Notes under the pieces: generated by a model
The model's database searches: none
Seen by the model: the letters and a program-made list of their open reading frames with translations, nothing else
What the model was told of the DNA's origin: nothing
In this document: one piece after another, positions 40,068 through 48,928 of the stretch
How positions within the stretch are numbered: the stretch's first letter is position 1
Layout: the number at the start of each line of letters is the position of its first letter
Made by a program: the position numbers and the translations under genes
DNA from: Patescibacteria group bacterium
GTDB lineage: Bacteria; Patescibacteriota; Minisyncoccia; JAHIHE01
DNA: 62,313 bases
Assembly (NCBI GenBank): GCA_018896765.1
Contig: JAHILZ010000061.1
Coordinates: forward strand, 1-62,313
Direction: 5' to 3'

Positions 40068-41303
40068 TTATATAGATTCAATAAAAGGCAAAGCGCCAAA
40101 CCGTCCTTCAAGATATTTTTTAGAAAATTCCGTATCATTCCTTATGTCGTCGTTAATTTCAGACAAAGAAAACAAATTGCCTGAGCCATATTTATCTTTT
40201 TCTGTAAACCAAATTTGATCTTTAATAAAATCATTTTTATGTGAAATCAAACTAGTATCGTGAGTTGTGACTATCAGCTGAGCATTGTTAGGATTATTTT
40301 TTTCAAAAATATCAACAATAAATTTAGTTAAAAGCGGATGCAAACTATTATCAAATTCATCAATAAGCAAAACCTTACCATTTTCAATAGTATCAATTAT
40401 GGGACCAAGCGCATCAAAAAACTTTTGTGTTCCTACTGACTCATCACCCATATTAAACCTTTCAAGTCCTATTTTATTATTTTTTGAGTCAAATTTGCTA
40501 TGTGAAAAAAATACAATATCCATTGTTTCAAAACCATCTTTTTTATCAGGAAATACCGTTTGTTTTTCAATAGGTTTAGGAATTATTGTTTCTTTAACTT
40601 CTACGGTTTCAATAGAAAAATCAGCCTTTTGTAAAAAAGTTATTATTTTTTCTCTTGCCTCCATATTTTCTTTAACTAATTTTACAGTATATCCTCTATA
40701 AGCGCCATTTCCTCCCCCGCTAATAATATTGATATTTTCAAAACCATCCACTATCTTTATAGCAAGAGGATTATTCCATTGTGCGGCTGCTGATAAAAAT
40801 AATACTTCTTTCCTTGTTTTGGTTTTTATATCTTCACTTTCTGTAAAATCATTAAACACCTTAATAGAATGTTCGTTTCTGATTAAATATTGTTTTTCTT
40901 TTCCATTAGATAAAATTTCAAATAAATTTTCTGCTACTATTTTTTCTTTGAGAATTGAGAGACTGTATTTAAAAATTTGTTCATCAATGGAAAAAATAAC
41001 TTCAAAAAAAGAAGGTTGCCCGCTTTTATCTGACAATACAAATGGAATATATGGTAAGTCGGCATTTTCAGGGTTATTTGCTGAATAAATTATTCCGGTT
41101 TTTAAGATTATAAAAGCGCTTAACAACGTACTTTTGCCGGAAGCATTTGGTCCATATATTAAGGATGTTTTTAATAAATTTTCGCCATTACTATCAAAAG
41201 CATGTTCACCTTTTCTGGTAAGCATAGAAAAAGTCGCCTTATTTTTAAAGATTTTAAAATTTTCTACCGAAAACTCAATTAATGAAACTTTCATATTTTG
41301 CAT
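40068..41303 (-). CDS. AAA15/RloA-like ATPase
   Basis: The 411-residue protein is an SMC-like/OLD-like ATP-binding protein. Walker A is GPNASGKST (51-59), the Walker B region is VLLIDEFDNSLHPLLTKFIV, and the switch is VTTHDTSLIS. The N-terminal LIEFSVENFKIFKNKATFSM is typical of AAA_15/RloA. It has its own promoter and is coupled to the RloB gene. The pair probably senses phage or DNA damage, with the ATPase as sensor; this is inference from family context. Confidence 0.82.
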   Translation of the reverse strand: MQNMKVSLIEFSVENFKIFKNKATFSMLTRKGEHAFDSNGENLLKTSLIYGPNASGKSTLLSAFIILKTGIIYSANNPENADLPYIPFVLSDKSGQPSFFEVIFSIDEQIFKYSLSILKEKIVAENLFEILSNGKEKQYLIRNEHSIKVFNDFTESEDIKTKTRKEVLFLSAAAQWNNPLAIKIVDGFENINIISGGGNGAYRGYTVKLVKENMEAREKIITFLQKADFSIETVEVKETIIPKPIEKQTVFPDKKDGFETMDIVFFSHSKFDSKNNKIGLERFNMGDESVGTQKFFDALGPIIDTIENGKVLLIDEFDNSLHPLLTKFIVDIFEKNNPNNAQLIVTTHDTSLISHKNDFIKDQIWFTEKDKYGSGNLFSLSEINDDIRNDTEFSKKYLEGRFGALPFIESI

Positions 41304-41325
41304 ATTATTTACTCAAACTATCTAT

Positions 41326-41353
41326 ATTATACATAAACTATAAAAAAAGTCAA
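41326..41353 (-). promoter_or_regulatory. promoter of the rloA-rloB pair
   Basis: Minus-strand TTGACT (41348-41353) and TATAAT (41326-41331), spacer 16, about 20 bp before the first ATG. Confidence 0.65.
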
Positions 41354-41467
41354 GTATTTTGTAAAATCTCCGCACTTTTCTCTTTAGTCAAAAAATATTA
41401 TGCATTACATGATCAAAAAAACCACCCCGCTATCTCGGGGCGATTTTAATTTCCATGAAAATCTTTT

Positions 41468-44400
41468 TTATTTTCCGAATCCTGTTCCGGCCGGTATCAG
41501 CTTGCCGATAATGACATTTTCTTTCAGGCCTTTCAATTCGTCCGACTTGCCGAACAAGGCGGCGGAAATAAGCACGCGGGCGGTTTCTTGGAATGAAGCG
41601 GCAGCCAGAAAGCTTTCAGTGGAAAGCGATACTTTGGTAATGCCAAGCAGCAATTCTTCGCCTTTGGCCGGCTTCTTGCCTTCTTTTTTGGCTATGGCAT
41701 TTACTTTATTGTATTGAACCGCTTCCACTACGCTGCCTTCCGGCAATTCCGTATCTCCGGCATCGCTGATTATAATTCTCGAAAACATCTGCCTGACAAT
41801 CAATTCGATATGCTTGTCATTGATGCCTTCTCCTTGAGCGGTGTAAATTTCCTGCACTTCGCCGATAATGTATTCCGCCACCGCCATCTTATCAACCAAT
41901 TTAAAAAGTTCGTGGATATCAATGTGCCCTTCGGTCAATCTTTGTCCTTTTTTGACAGTCGCGCCTTTCTCGACAGAAATCGCGATATCGGAATCTACTT
42001 CGTATTCTTTTACTTCGGCCTCCGCTTTTCTTTTTTCATTAGTCACATTGACGCGGATAATTTTTTTATTGGTCAAAGCGATAACATCTATTACTTTCCC
42101 GTCCACCTCGGAAATCAAGGCTTTTCCTTTTGGAACGCGGGCCTCGAAAATTTCTTCCACGCGAGGCAAGCCCTGAGTAATATCCCGTCCGGCGACTCCT
42201 CCGCTATGGAAAGTTTTCATGGTCAGCTGAGTTCCGGGCTCGCCGATAGCTTGCGCGGTAACAATACCGATAGCTTCGCCTTTAACAATGGGCTTATTCC
42301 TGCCTAAATCATAGCCGTAGCATTTTTGGCAAATTCCCCGTTCGGCCTTGCAGTAAATAACCGTGCGAACTTTAACAGAATCGATTCCGGGAGTATTTTC
42401 AATCACCTTGGCAATATCTTTGGGAATAAATTCTCCCGACGGCGCTAAAACCTTCTTTGTTTTTGGATTAATAATATCTTCCGCGGCGACTCGGCCGTAA
42501 ATCCTCGCCGCGAAACCTCTGCCCAGTTCATATTGATCAATTCTTGGAATCGTAATAAATCGCTTGCTTCCGCAATCAATTTCGTTAATAACCATATCTT
42601 GCGCGACATCGACCAAGCGCCTGGTCAAATAACCGGCGGTGGCGGTTCTAAGAGCAATGTCGGTCATGCCTTTTCTGGCTCCGTGAGTGGAAATGAAATA
42701 TTCCAAAACATCAAAACCTTCCTTGAAACTATTTTTAATCGGCAGCTCGATCGTTTCTCCTGCCGGATTAACAACCAGCCCTTTCATTCCCATCATCTGC
42801 GCGACTACCGCCCAAGAACTTCTTGCTCCGGATTCAATCATCAAAAATACCGGACTATTTTGATCCAAAGTATTTAAAACAGCTTTAGTAACCTTATTCT
42901 TGGTATCGGTCCATGTTTCAATCACTTTGGTTCTCCGCTCTTCGCTGGTAAGGAGCCCCTCATTATATTGATGCTCGATAATTTCCGCCTGTTTTTTCGC
43001 TTCTTCTATCAAAGCGGCTTTTTCCGGCGGTATTTTCAAATCGCTCATCCCCCAGCTAAGCCCGGAGATCGTTACATATTCAAATCCCAATTTCTTAATC
43101 CTGTCGACCAAATCCACGGTTTCATCAGCGCCAGCTTTTTCCAGAGAATCAGCCACCAGCGCTTTCAAATTTTTCGCATCCATAACTTCATTCACAAACC
43201 GCAAAACTTTCGGCAACGCTTCATTAAAAATGATGCGCCCCACCGAAGTCTTGATATATTTGCCTTCATTAAGCTCTTCTTTTTTAATGACATTGATTTC
43301 AAAATCTTTGCGCAGTTTTATTTCCGCCTTAAGATCGATAATATTCAATTGATAACTCAAAATCGCTTCCTTGGCGTCATAGAAAATCTTGCCCTCGCCT
43401 TTGCCGCCGCGCACAATCTTGGTCATATAATAGCATCCTAAAATAATATCCTGATAAGGAATGACGATCGGATCTCCTGTTGCCGGCTTCAATAAATTCT
43501 TGCTTGAGAGCATTATCTCTCTGCCTTCTTTTTGCGCTTCTTCGCCCAGCGGCAAATGCACCGCCATCTGGTCTCCGTCGAAATCGGCATTGAAAGCCTT
43601 GCAAACCAAAGGATGGATTTGGATAGCTTTGCCTTCGATCAGCACCGGATAAAACGCCTGAATGCTCAAGCGATGAAGAGTCGGAGCGCGATTTAAAAGC
43701 ACTACTTTGCCATTGATAATATTTTCCAAAATATCCCAAACTTCCACGGTTTCCTGCTCAATCAATCGAGCGGCGCTCCTGACATTATAGGCATAATTCC
43801 CTTCAATTAATTTTCGCATAACGAACGGCTTGAACAATTCCAAAGCCATATTTTTCGGCAATCCGCATTGATTCAATTTCAATTCCGGCCCGACCACGAT
43901 CACGGAGCGTCCGGAATAATCCACGCGCTTGCCGAGCAAATTCTGCCTGAATCGGCCTTGCTTTCCTTTTAACATATCGGCCAAAGATCTTAATTGCCTT
44001 TTTTGCCCGGTAGAAGCGATAGTCACCTGTCCGCGCTTAATGCTATTGTCGATCAAAGCGTCAACCGCTTCCTGCAACATTCTTTTTTCGTTGCGGCAAA
44101 TAACTTCCGGGGCTTTTAATTCAATCAAATGCTTTAGGCGATTATTGCGATTGATAACTCTTCGGTATAGATCATTCAAGTCAGAAGTGGCAAAACGCCC
44201 GCCGTCCAGCTGAACCATCGGCCTGAGATCCGGCGGAATCACGGGCAAAACCGTGAAGCACATCCACTCGGGTTTTACTCCGGCCTTAATCATTCCTTGC
44301 GCCAATCTTAAGCGCTTGGTAATTTTTTTCCTTATAACATCATTCGTGACGCTTTTCAATTCTTGAGTCAAGGCATCTTTAAGTTTTTTTAAATCGGTGC

Positions 44401-45064
44401 GGACAAGCATTTCTCTCACCGTTTCCGCTCCTGTCCCGGCCTTAAATACGGAACCGAATTTCAGCGATAAATTCCGATATTCAATTTCAGAAATTACTTT
44501 CATCGGAACAATGCTTTTCATTTCCGCCTTTGCCAAATCTCTGGAAGCTTTTAGCTCGGCAATGCCATCCTTTGTTTTCTGCTCTTTGCTTCTTGTTTTA
44601 AATTCCCGATCTATTTCTTTGAAGGCCTCTTCCTTGTTTTTTTCATTTACTTCGGTAATGACATAAGCCGCGAAATAAATAATTTTTTCCAGATCCTGCA
44701 CGGAAATATCCAAAGTCAAGCCAATGCTGGAAGGCACGCCTCGGACAAACCAAATATGAGTAATAGGCACCGCCAGTTTGATATGGCCCATCCGTTCGCG
44801 CCTGACCGAGGAGCGGGTTACTTCCACTCCGCATTTGTCGCAAATGATTCCTTTGTACCTGATTCGCTTATATTTTCCGCAATAGCATTCCCAATCCTTG
44901 GTCGGGCCGAAAATACGCTCGGAAAAAAGCCCGTCCGGCTCCGGCCGCTGAGTCCGATAATTGATTGTTTCCGGCTTTACAACTTCGCCGCGCGACCAAG
45001 CTAAAATGTTTTCCGGGCTGGCTAAGGTTAATTTTACTGATTTGAAGGTTGATGTTTTGTACAT
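41468..45064 (-). CDS. rpoC: DNA-directed RNA polymerase subunit beta'
   Basis: The 1198-residue beta' subunit carries the catalytic Mg site NADFDGDQMAVH (about 490-500). It also has the N-terminal zinc site (CYCGKYKRIRYKGIICDKCG) and the second zinc site (CKAERGICQKCYG, near 905-920). The bridge helix and trigger loop are recognisable (AQAIGEPGTQLTMKTFHSGG). Length is typical for lineages without a large insert. It is separated from rpoB by 3.9 kb of accessory genes, which is unusual. Confidence 0.98.
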   Translation of the reverse strand: MYKTSTFKSVKLTLASPENILAWSRGEVVKPETINYRTQRPEPDGLFSERIFGPTKDWECYCGKYKRIRYKGIICDKCGVEVTRSSVRRERMGHIKLAVPITHIWFVRGVPSSIGLTLDISVQDLEKIIYFAAYVITEVNEKNKEEAFKEIDREFKTRSKEQKTKDGIAELKASRDLAKAEMKSIVPMKVISEIEYRNLSLKFGSVFKAGTGAETVREMLVRTDLKKLKDALTQELKSVTNDVIRKKITKRLRLAQGMIKAGVKPEWMCFTVLPVIPPDLRPMVQLDGGRFATSDLNDLYRRVINRNNRLKHLIELKAPEVICRNEKRMLQEAVDALIDNSIKRGQVTIASTGQKRQLRSLADMLKGKQGRFRQNLLGKRVDYSGRSVIVVGPELKLNQCGLPKNMALELFKPFVMRKLIEGNYAYNVRSAARLIEQETVEVWDILENIINGKVVLLNRAPTLHRLSIQAFYPVLIEGKAIQIHPLVCKAFNADFDGDQMAVHLPLGEEAQKEGREIMLSSKNLLKPATGDPIVIPYQDIILGCYYMTKIVRGGKGEGKIFYDAKEAILSYQLNIIDLKAEIKLRKDFEINVIKKEELNEGKYIKTSVGRIIFNEALPKVLRFVNEVMDAKNLKALVADSLEKAGADETVDLVDRIKKLGFEYVTISGLSWGMSDLKIPPEKAALIEEAKKQAEIIEHQYNEGLLTSEERRTKVIETWTDTKNKVTKAVLNTLDQNSPVFLMIESGARSSWAVVAQMMGMKGLVVNPAGETIELPIKNSFKEGFDVLEYFISTHGARKGMTDIALRTATAGYLTRRLVDVAQDMVINEIDCGSKRFITIPRIDQYELGRGFAARIYGRVAAEDIINPKTKKVLAPSGEFIPKDIAKVIENTPGIDSVKVRTVIYCKAERGICQKCYGYDLGRNKPIVKGEAIGIVTAQAIGEPGTQLTMKTFHSGGVAGRDITQGLPRVEEIFEARVPKGKALISEVDGKVIDVIALTNKKIIRVNVTNEKRKAEAEVKEYEVDSDIAISVEKGATVKKGQRLTEGHIDIHELFKLVDKMAVAEYIIGEVQEIYTAQGEGINDKHIELIVRQMFSRIIISDAGDTELPEGSVVEAVQYNKVNAIAKKEGKKPAKGEELLLGITKVSLSTESFLAAASFQETARVLISAALFGKSDELKGLKENVIIGKLIPAGTGFGK

Positions 45065-45096
45065 ACTTTTTTATTTATTAGCGGCTAAAATTATAA

Positions 45097-45855
45097 TTAA
45101 TTGGTTTTTATTTTTAAATCATCAAAATTATATTCTTTTATAATTCCTGCATTAATTCCACCCGTTCCATAAATTTTTAAAATACCTTCTGAAACTGATA
45201 AGCTAGAATAATCTTTTCCAGTATCGGGCAAAGTAATAATTCTTTCATATGAATTTAAATTTGTAAAATATTTAAATTCTTTGTTTATATTTGATGGGTA
45301 GCTAATAAACAATCCTGAAATATCATATACTGATAAAAATTGTTCACTAAAGTTTCCCTTATAGCCAGATAAGGATATTAATTTATCATCTGGTAAAAAC
45401 ACGATATCAAAAATATTTGAGGTACCAAGGACATTAAGTTGAATATTCTCATTGTGTTCTAACGAATAGATTCTTAGTGCGGAGTCGAGTCCACCAGAAA
45501 TATCTTGAAAAACAACATATTTACCTGAAGGAGAAACTATGTTTAATAAAAATTGATAACATTTTGTTTCTGGAGAAAATTCAGAATATTCTGTGTTTAA
45601 AAAGATATCGCCTTTTGTTGTATTAATCTTTATTTTACAACCCTCAACAGTTGCCTCCGAAGAAATAATTTTATCGGTTGTTGGTTGTGATGTTAATTTC
45701 GGAGCTACCACCGTCACAGGTTTAACAACTCTCGGCGTTTCACGATATTTAATCACCGCTATTGTTGAAGCAATGACAACAACCGCCGCGATAATCGCCA
45801 TTCCGGCGAATGTCGAGATTTGAACTGCGCCTTTTTGAGAATTGATTTTTGACAT
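45097..45855 (-). CDS. membrane-anchored accessory protein, beta-propeller-like
   Basis: The 252-residue product shares its N-terminus (QKGAVQISTFAGMAIIAAVV, then VIASTIAVIKYRE) with the protein at 46832-48187, so the two are paralogues with the same membrane anchor. The external part has repeats of a WD/TolB-like flavour (SPSGKYVVFQDISGGLDSAL, FLPDDKLISLSGYKG). No enzyme motif was seen. It lies in the insertion between rpoC and rpoB. Confidence 0.6.
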   Translation of the reverse strand: MSKINSQKGAVQISTFAGMAIIAAVVVIASTIAVIKYRETPRVVKPVTVVAPKLTSQPTTDKIISSEATVEGCKIKINTTKGDIFLNTEYSEFSPETKCYQFLLNIVSPSGKYVVFQDISGGLDSALRIYSLEHNENIQLNVLGTSNIFDIVFLPDDKLISLSGYKGNFSEQFLSVYDISGLFISYPSNINKEFKYFTNLNSYERIITLPDTGKDYSSLSVSEGILKIYGTGGINAGIIKEYNFDDLKIKTN

Positions 45856-45896
45856 AATTTAAATTAGTTAATTAGTTTTTATTGAAATGGTTAAAA

Positions 45897-46310
45897 TTTT
45901 CTGTCATTCCGATTTATCAGCAGATAAAGAGGAATCCCTTAAACCCTATTCATCGGTTAAAACTTTATATAAATCGCTCCAAGTCGGATTATCTATTTTA
46001 ATTAAATTTTGTTTCTTTTCTCTCCTCCATTTCTTGATTTCTTTTTCTCTGTTCATCGCCGAATAAACATCACTACATTGTTCATAATAAATTAATTTAT
46101 GGCAAGCGTATTTTTGAGTAAAACCTTTTATTTTTCCTTCTTTGTGTTCAGCTACCCTTCTCAATAAATCGTTAGTAAAACCGGTATAGAGTGTTCCGCT
46201 TAAACTCGCCATTATATAAACATAAAAACTATATTCTTTTTTCATGTTTTTTAATTAAACACCACGAAGGGATTTCTCGCCCCGAGTACGGGACTCGAAA
46301 TGACAGAAAA
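45897..46310. mobile_element. REP-flanked GIY-YIG element
   Basis: Two 44-nt arms, TTTTCTGTCATTCCGA...GAGGAATCCCTT (45897-45940) and its inverted partner TTTTCTGTCATTTCGA...GAGAAATCCCTT (46310-46267), enclose a GIY-YIG gene with no spare space. Each arm holds a private mini-hairpin (TTTATC/GATAAA and CCCCGAG/CTCGGGG-like). The left arm replaces the end of a Bro-N gene, whose last 20 codons are translated REP sequence. This is strong evidence for insertion of a mobile unit. No target duplication was found. Confidence 0.65.
45946..46245 (-). CDS. GIY-YIG nuclease, cargo of the REP element
   Basis: The 99-residue protein has the GIY-YIG signature FYVYIMASLSGTLYTGFTND, then LLRRVAEHKEGK and NREKEIKKWRREKK. 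This single-domain type is very common in CPR genomes. Start is 5 bp after the end of the truncated Bro-N frame. Its exact fit between REP arms suggests that it moves or maintains them, as RAYT transposases do for REPs elsewhere. That role is inference. Confidence 0.88.
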   Translation of the reverse strand: MKKEYSFYVYIMASLSGTLYTGFTNDLLRRVAEHKEGKIKGFTQKYACHKLIYYEQCSDVYSAMNREKEIKKWRREKKQNLIKIDNPTWSDLYKVLTDE

Positions 46311-46745
46311 CATTAATTTAGTATAACCTTTTTGCAAATATGTTTTCATCGCTCTGTCAAAAGCCAACTCAGGATTTTCAGTTTCTTCTATCCTTTCATA
46401 TCCTACTTTTGCCAGCCACAATTTAAACGGCTCGGCATTGGGAGACGAAATTGATTGAATAAGACGAAATATCGTTTCAGTATCCGCCGTATCAATAATG
46501 CGCATTTTGCCATCCGGAGCAATCATTTTCAACCCGTTACATTTTGTAACGGTTTCGTTTGAACCCTCGTCAATAAGTCTTTTTTTCAATACGCGCCAAT
46601 ATACTTGCGGATTATCGCTATTTGTAAGTGCGGCGATTATATCTACAATCGCAAAATACCACAACTCTTTTTCATCATCCCAATGGCGGCGAATTTGTTT
46701 TTCCCCGAAAATCGCTATGGCTTTATTTTTCAATTGATTTTCCAT
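46251..46745 (-). pseudogene. Bro-N/DinD-like protein truncated by the REP element
   Basis: The first about 140 residues match the Bro-N family: AIAIFGEKQIRRHWDDEKEL, WYFAIVDIIAALTNSDNPQV, YWRVLKKRL, and FKLWLAKVGYERIEETENPE. After TYLQKGYTK the frame continues into translated REP DNA (LMFSVISSPVLGARNPFVVF). Intact relatives go on with a conserved C-terminal segment, so this is a truncated gene. Bro-N proteins occur in phages and as toxin-like or DNA-binding accessory proteins. Confidence 0.65.
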
Positions 46746-46808
46746 AAAATTAAAAATATCTTGGTCTCAATCCGCTCATCCGACACAAGGCTGATTTTAG
46801 TTTATTAA
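46742..46808 (-). pseudogene. 5' fragment of the ORF6N gene
   Basis: AAAATCAGCCTTGTGTCGGA and following bases encode K-I-S-L-V-S-D-E-R-I-E-T-K-I-F, nearly identical in DNA to the start of the ORF6N gene at 48893. The copy stops after about 20 codons at the Bro-N start. The 451-residue gene lies between the two copies. Confidence 0.7.
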
Positions 46809-46831
46809 ATATAATAGTGAAATTGTAATTT

Positions 46832-48187
46832 TTATTTTATATAAAATTCCTCGCTATGCTTATTATCAATAATAAATTGATATTTACCCGACTCGAAATT
46901 ATTCGGAACATCAAAATCATAATAACCTTTTATTGGTGAAACCGTATTGGTGTTTTCTTCCCATACTAAATTCAATGAAACTACGGGTAATTTGTATAAT
47001 TTTATGCTCACAAAATCGTTTTTACAACCAAACGACTCCCATGTAATTTTATAACTTTTATTTTTTTCCCATTTAATATCTTTTACGGGAGAAATAATAT
47101 TTATTTCTTTATTATCCGCACATTCCGAAAAATTTAAAGATTTTGACAATAAGTCATACTCCTGAATCGCTTTATATACTTTCAGTTGTTTATTTTTATC
47201 TTTCATGGCGTCAATGATTATTTCGTCAAAACCAATATCTTGATTTATATGAAGGGCCATTTCTTTTTCTGCCCAATCTAGAAGCTCTCCGGAAAATAAA
47301 GAAAAGTTCGTCAAAATAATTTTATTATTTTTGAGGAAAATAGTTTTATAATAATAACGAGCGGCGCTTACATCAGAACCCATATATCCAATTATTCTTA
47401 TACCTTGCACATTAATTTGAGAGTTGTAAATAAGATCTACATAAAATCTGCTATCATTTCCCCACATGCGGCCGGGTTTAAATAAAGTAAAATCAGATTT
47501 AATTTCTTCCTCTAGAGTTTTATCTAATTTTTCCGCCTTACTCACTTTTTCTAATATTTGAAATTGTTTTTGTAATAACTCGGGATTGTATATGTATGGC
47601 TCGTATGGTCTGCCACCAGTAATACTGCACTCAAAGCCTCGTTTTTTAAGATCGTCCCATATTTTCATATTATCATATACAAATGATTTATCGTAGCTCA
47701 CCGTTTCAGTTTTGTATGGTTGGCAATTAAAAGAAGTAAGGGATGGAGAGCATTCAAAATATGAATCTCCGCATTCAAAAAATGGTTTGGGTTTAATATA
47801 AATAAATTCCGAATCAACCTTTGGTGTTACCGTAATAAAACCTTCAAAATTATCACTATTTTGTTTTGATATAGTAATTTCATCGTGTATTCGTTCTCCC
47901 GTTCTTCTTATTTTAGGAATTGACCATTCCGAAGGATATTTAAATTCTATATCCAATTCTTTACTTGAATATGTTTGCCAATCTGCAGTTTCATCCGAAT
48001 TTGGTGTCGGCGTAACGCTCGGCGTTAATTCTGGAGTTATCACAACAACTGGAGCGACAACATTTGATATTTCGCGATATTTAATTACCGCAATTGTTGA
48101 CGCCACGACAACAACCGCCGCGATAATTGCCATTCCAGCGAAGGCCGAGATTTGAACTGCGCCTTTTTGGAAACTATTTTTTGACAT
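46832..48187 (-). CDS. membrane-anchored PsbP-like/accessory surface protein
   Basis: The 451-residue product has an N-terminal anchor (QKGAVQISAFAGMAIIAAVV), a Thr/Pro-rich linker, and a DWQTYSSKELDIEFKYPSEW motif of the PsbP-related domain seen in many CPR surface proteins. A C-terminal Ig-like part (ITWESFGCKNDFVSIKLYKL, GYYDFDVPNNFESGKYQFII) follows. It is a paralogue of 45097-45855 at the anchor and of 52761-54068 at the PsbP-like motif. The function is unknown. It sits between two copies of the ORF6N 5' end. Confidence 0.6.
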   Translation of the reverse strand: MSKNSFQKGAVQISAFAGMAIIAAVVVVASTIAVIKYREISNVVAPVVVITPELTPSVTPTPNSDETADWQTYSSKELDIEFKYPSEWSIPKIRRTGERIHDEITISKQNSDNFEGFITVTPKVDSEFIYIKPKPFFECGDSYFECSPSLTSFNCQPYKTETVSYDKSFVYDNMKIWDDLKKRGFECSITGGRPYEPYIYNPELLQKQFQILEKVSKAEKLDKTLEEEIKSDFTLFKPGRMWGNDSRFYVDLIYNSQINVQGIRIIGYMGSDVSAARYYYKTIFLKNNKIILTNFSLFSGELLDWAEKEMALHINQDIGFDEIIIDAMKDKNKQLKVYKAIQEYDLLSKSLNFSECADNKEINIISPVKDIKWEKNKSYKITWESFGCKNDFVSIKLYKLPVVSLNLVWEENTNTVSPIKGYYDFDVPNNFESGKYQFIIDNKHSEEFYIK

Positions 48188-48232
48188 AAAATAAATTGTT
48201 TAGTTGATTATTATAAACTGCAAATATAATAC

Positions 48233-48311
48233 TTTGTCATTTCGACCGTAGGGAGAAATCTGCCATTTTACTTGTTTAAGGAATTCCTCGCTTCGCTCGG
48301 AATGACAAAAA
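48233..48311. repeat. short inverted REP pair without cargo
   Basis: TTTGTCATTTCGACCGTAGG faces CGCTCGGAATGACAAAA across 79 bp, with GAAATCT and GGAATTCCT tags inside. It looks like a MITE form of the REP element at 45897-46310. Confidence 0.6.
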
Positions 48312-48350
48312 AGAGCATTTCGTAATTTAAGATTTTTTATTTATGATTAT

Positions 48351-48893
48351 TTACCTTAAAAATCCGATTTTGTTGGGAATTTTTTTATCTTGATCTTTTT
48401 TATCTTCCGAAAAACTTTTAAGCGTTTCAAAAATCGCTTTAAAATATTTATTATATTTTTTCTCCAGCTCCTCTATTTTTATCCTTAAATCTTTATTGCC
48501 GGCAATCATTTCTCTCAACTTAATGAATGTTTTGATAATTTGGATATTTACTTGTATAGCCTTTTTGCTGTTTAAAACACTGGAAAGCATAGCTACTCCC
48601 GGTTCAGTAAAAACCAAAGGCACCTTTCGTCTTCCGCCCCAACTTGATATCACAGTTTGTGATGTCAAGACTTGTGACTGCCAAATTTCAGTCTCTTTTT
48701 TATTTAACTGAAACATAAATTCTTCCGGGAAACGCTCAATATTTCTTTTAACCGCTTGATTAAGCGCTCTTGTTTCCACTCCATAAAGCTCTGCCAAGTC
48801 TCTATCAAACATAACTTTCTTGCCTCTGATAAAAAATATTTTAGTTTCAATCCGCTCGTCCGGCACAAGGCTGATTTTAATTTCCTTAAGCAT
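48351..48893 (-). CDS. ORF6N domain protein
   Basis: The 180-residue protein matches the ORF6N family (KilA-N-associated DNA-binding domain): KIFFIRGKKVMFDRDLAELY, GVETRALNQAVKRNIERFPE, EEFMFQL, and LVFTEPGVAMLSSVLNSKKA. A coiled-coil tail (LREMIAGNKDLRIKIEELEK) follows. Such proteins are of phage or mobile-element origin and occur widely as chromosomal orphans. A fragment of its 5' end is found 2 kb downstream at 46742-46808. Confidence 0.85.
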   Translation of the reverse strand: MLKEIKISLVPDERIETKIFFIRGKKVMFDRDLAELYGVETRALNQAVKRNIERFPEEFMFQLNKKETEIWQSQVLTSQTVISSWGGRRKVPLVFTEPGVAMLSSVLNSKKAIQVNIQIIKTFIKLREMIAGNKDLRIKIEELEKKYNKYFKAIFETLKSFSEDKKDQDKKIPNKIGFLR

Positions 48894-48928
48894 AATTATT
48901 GATAAATCACACGAATAATAATTTTTCT

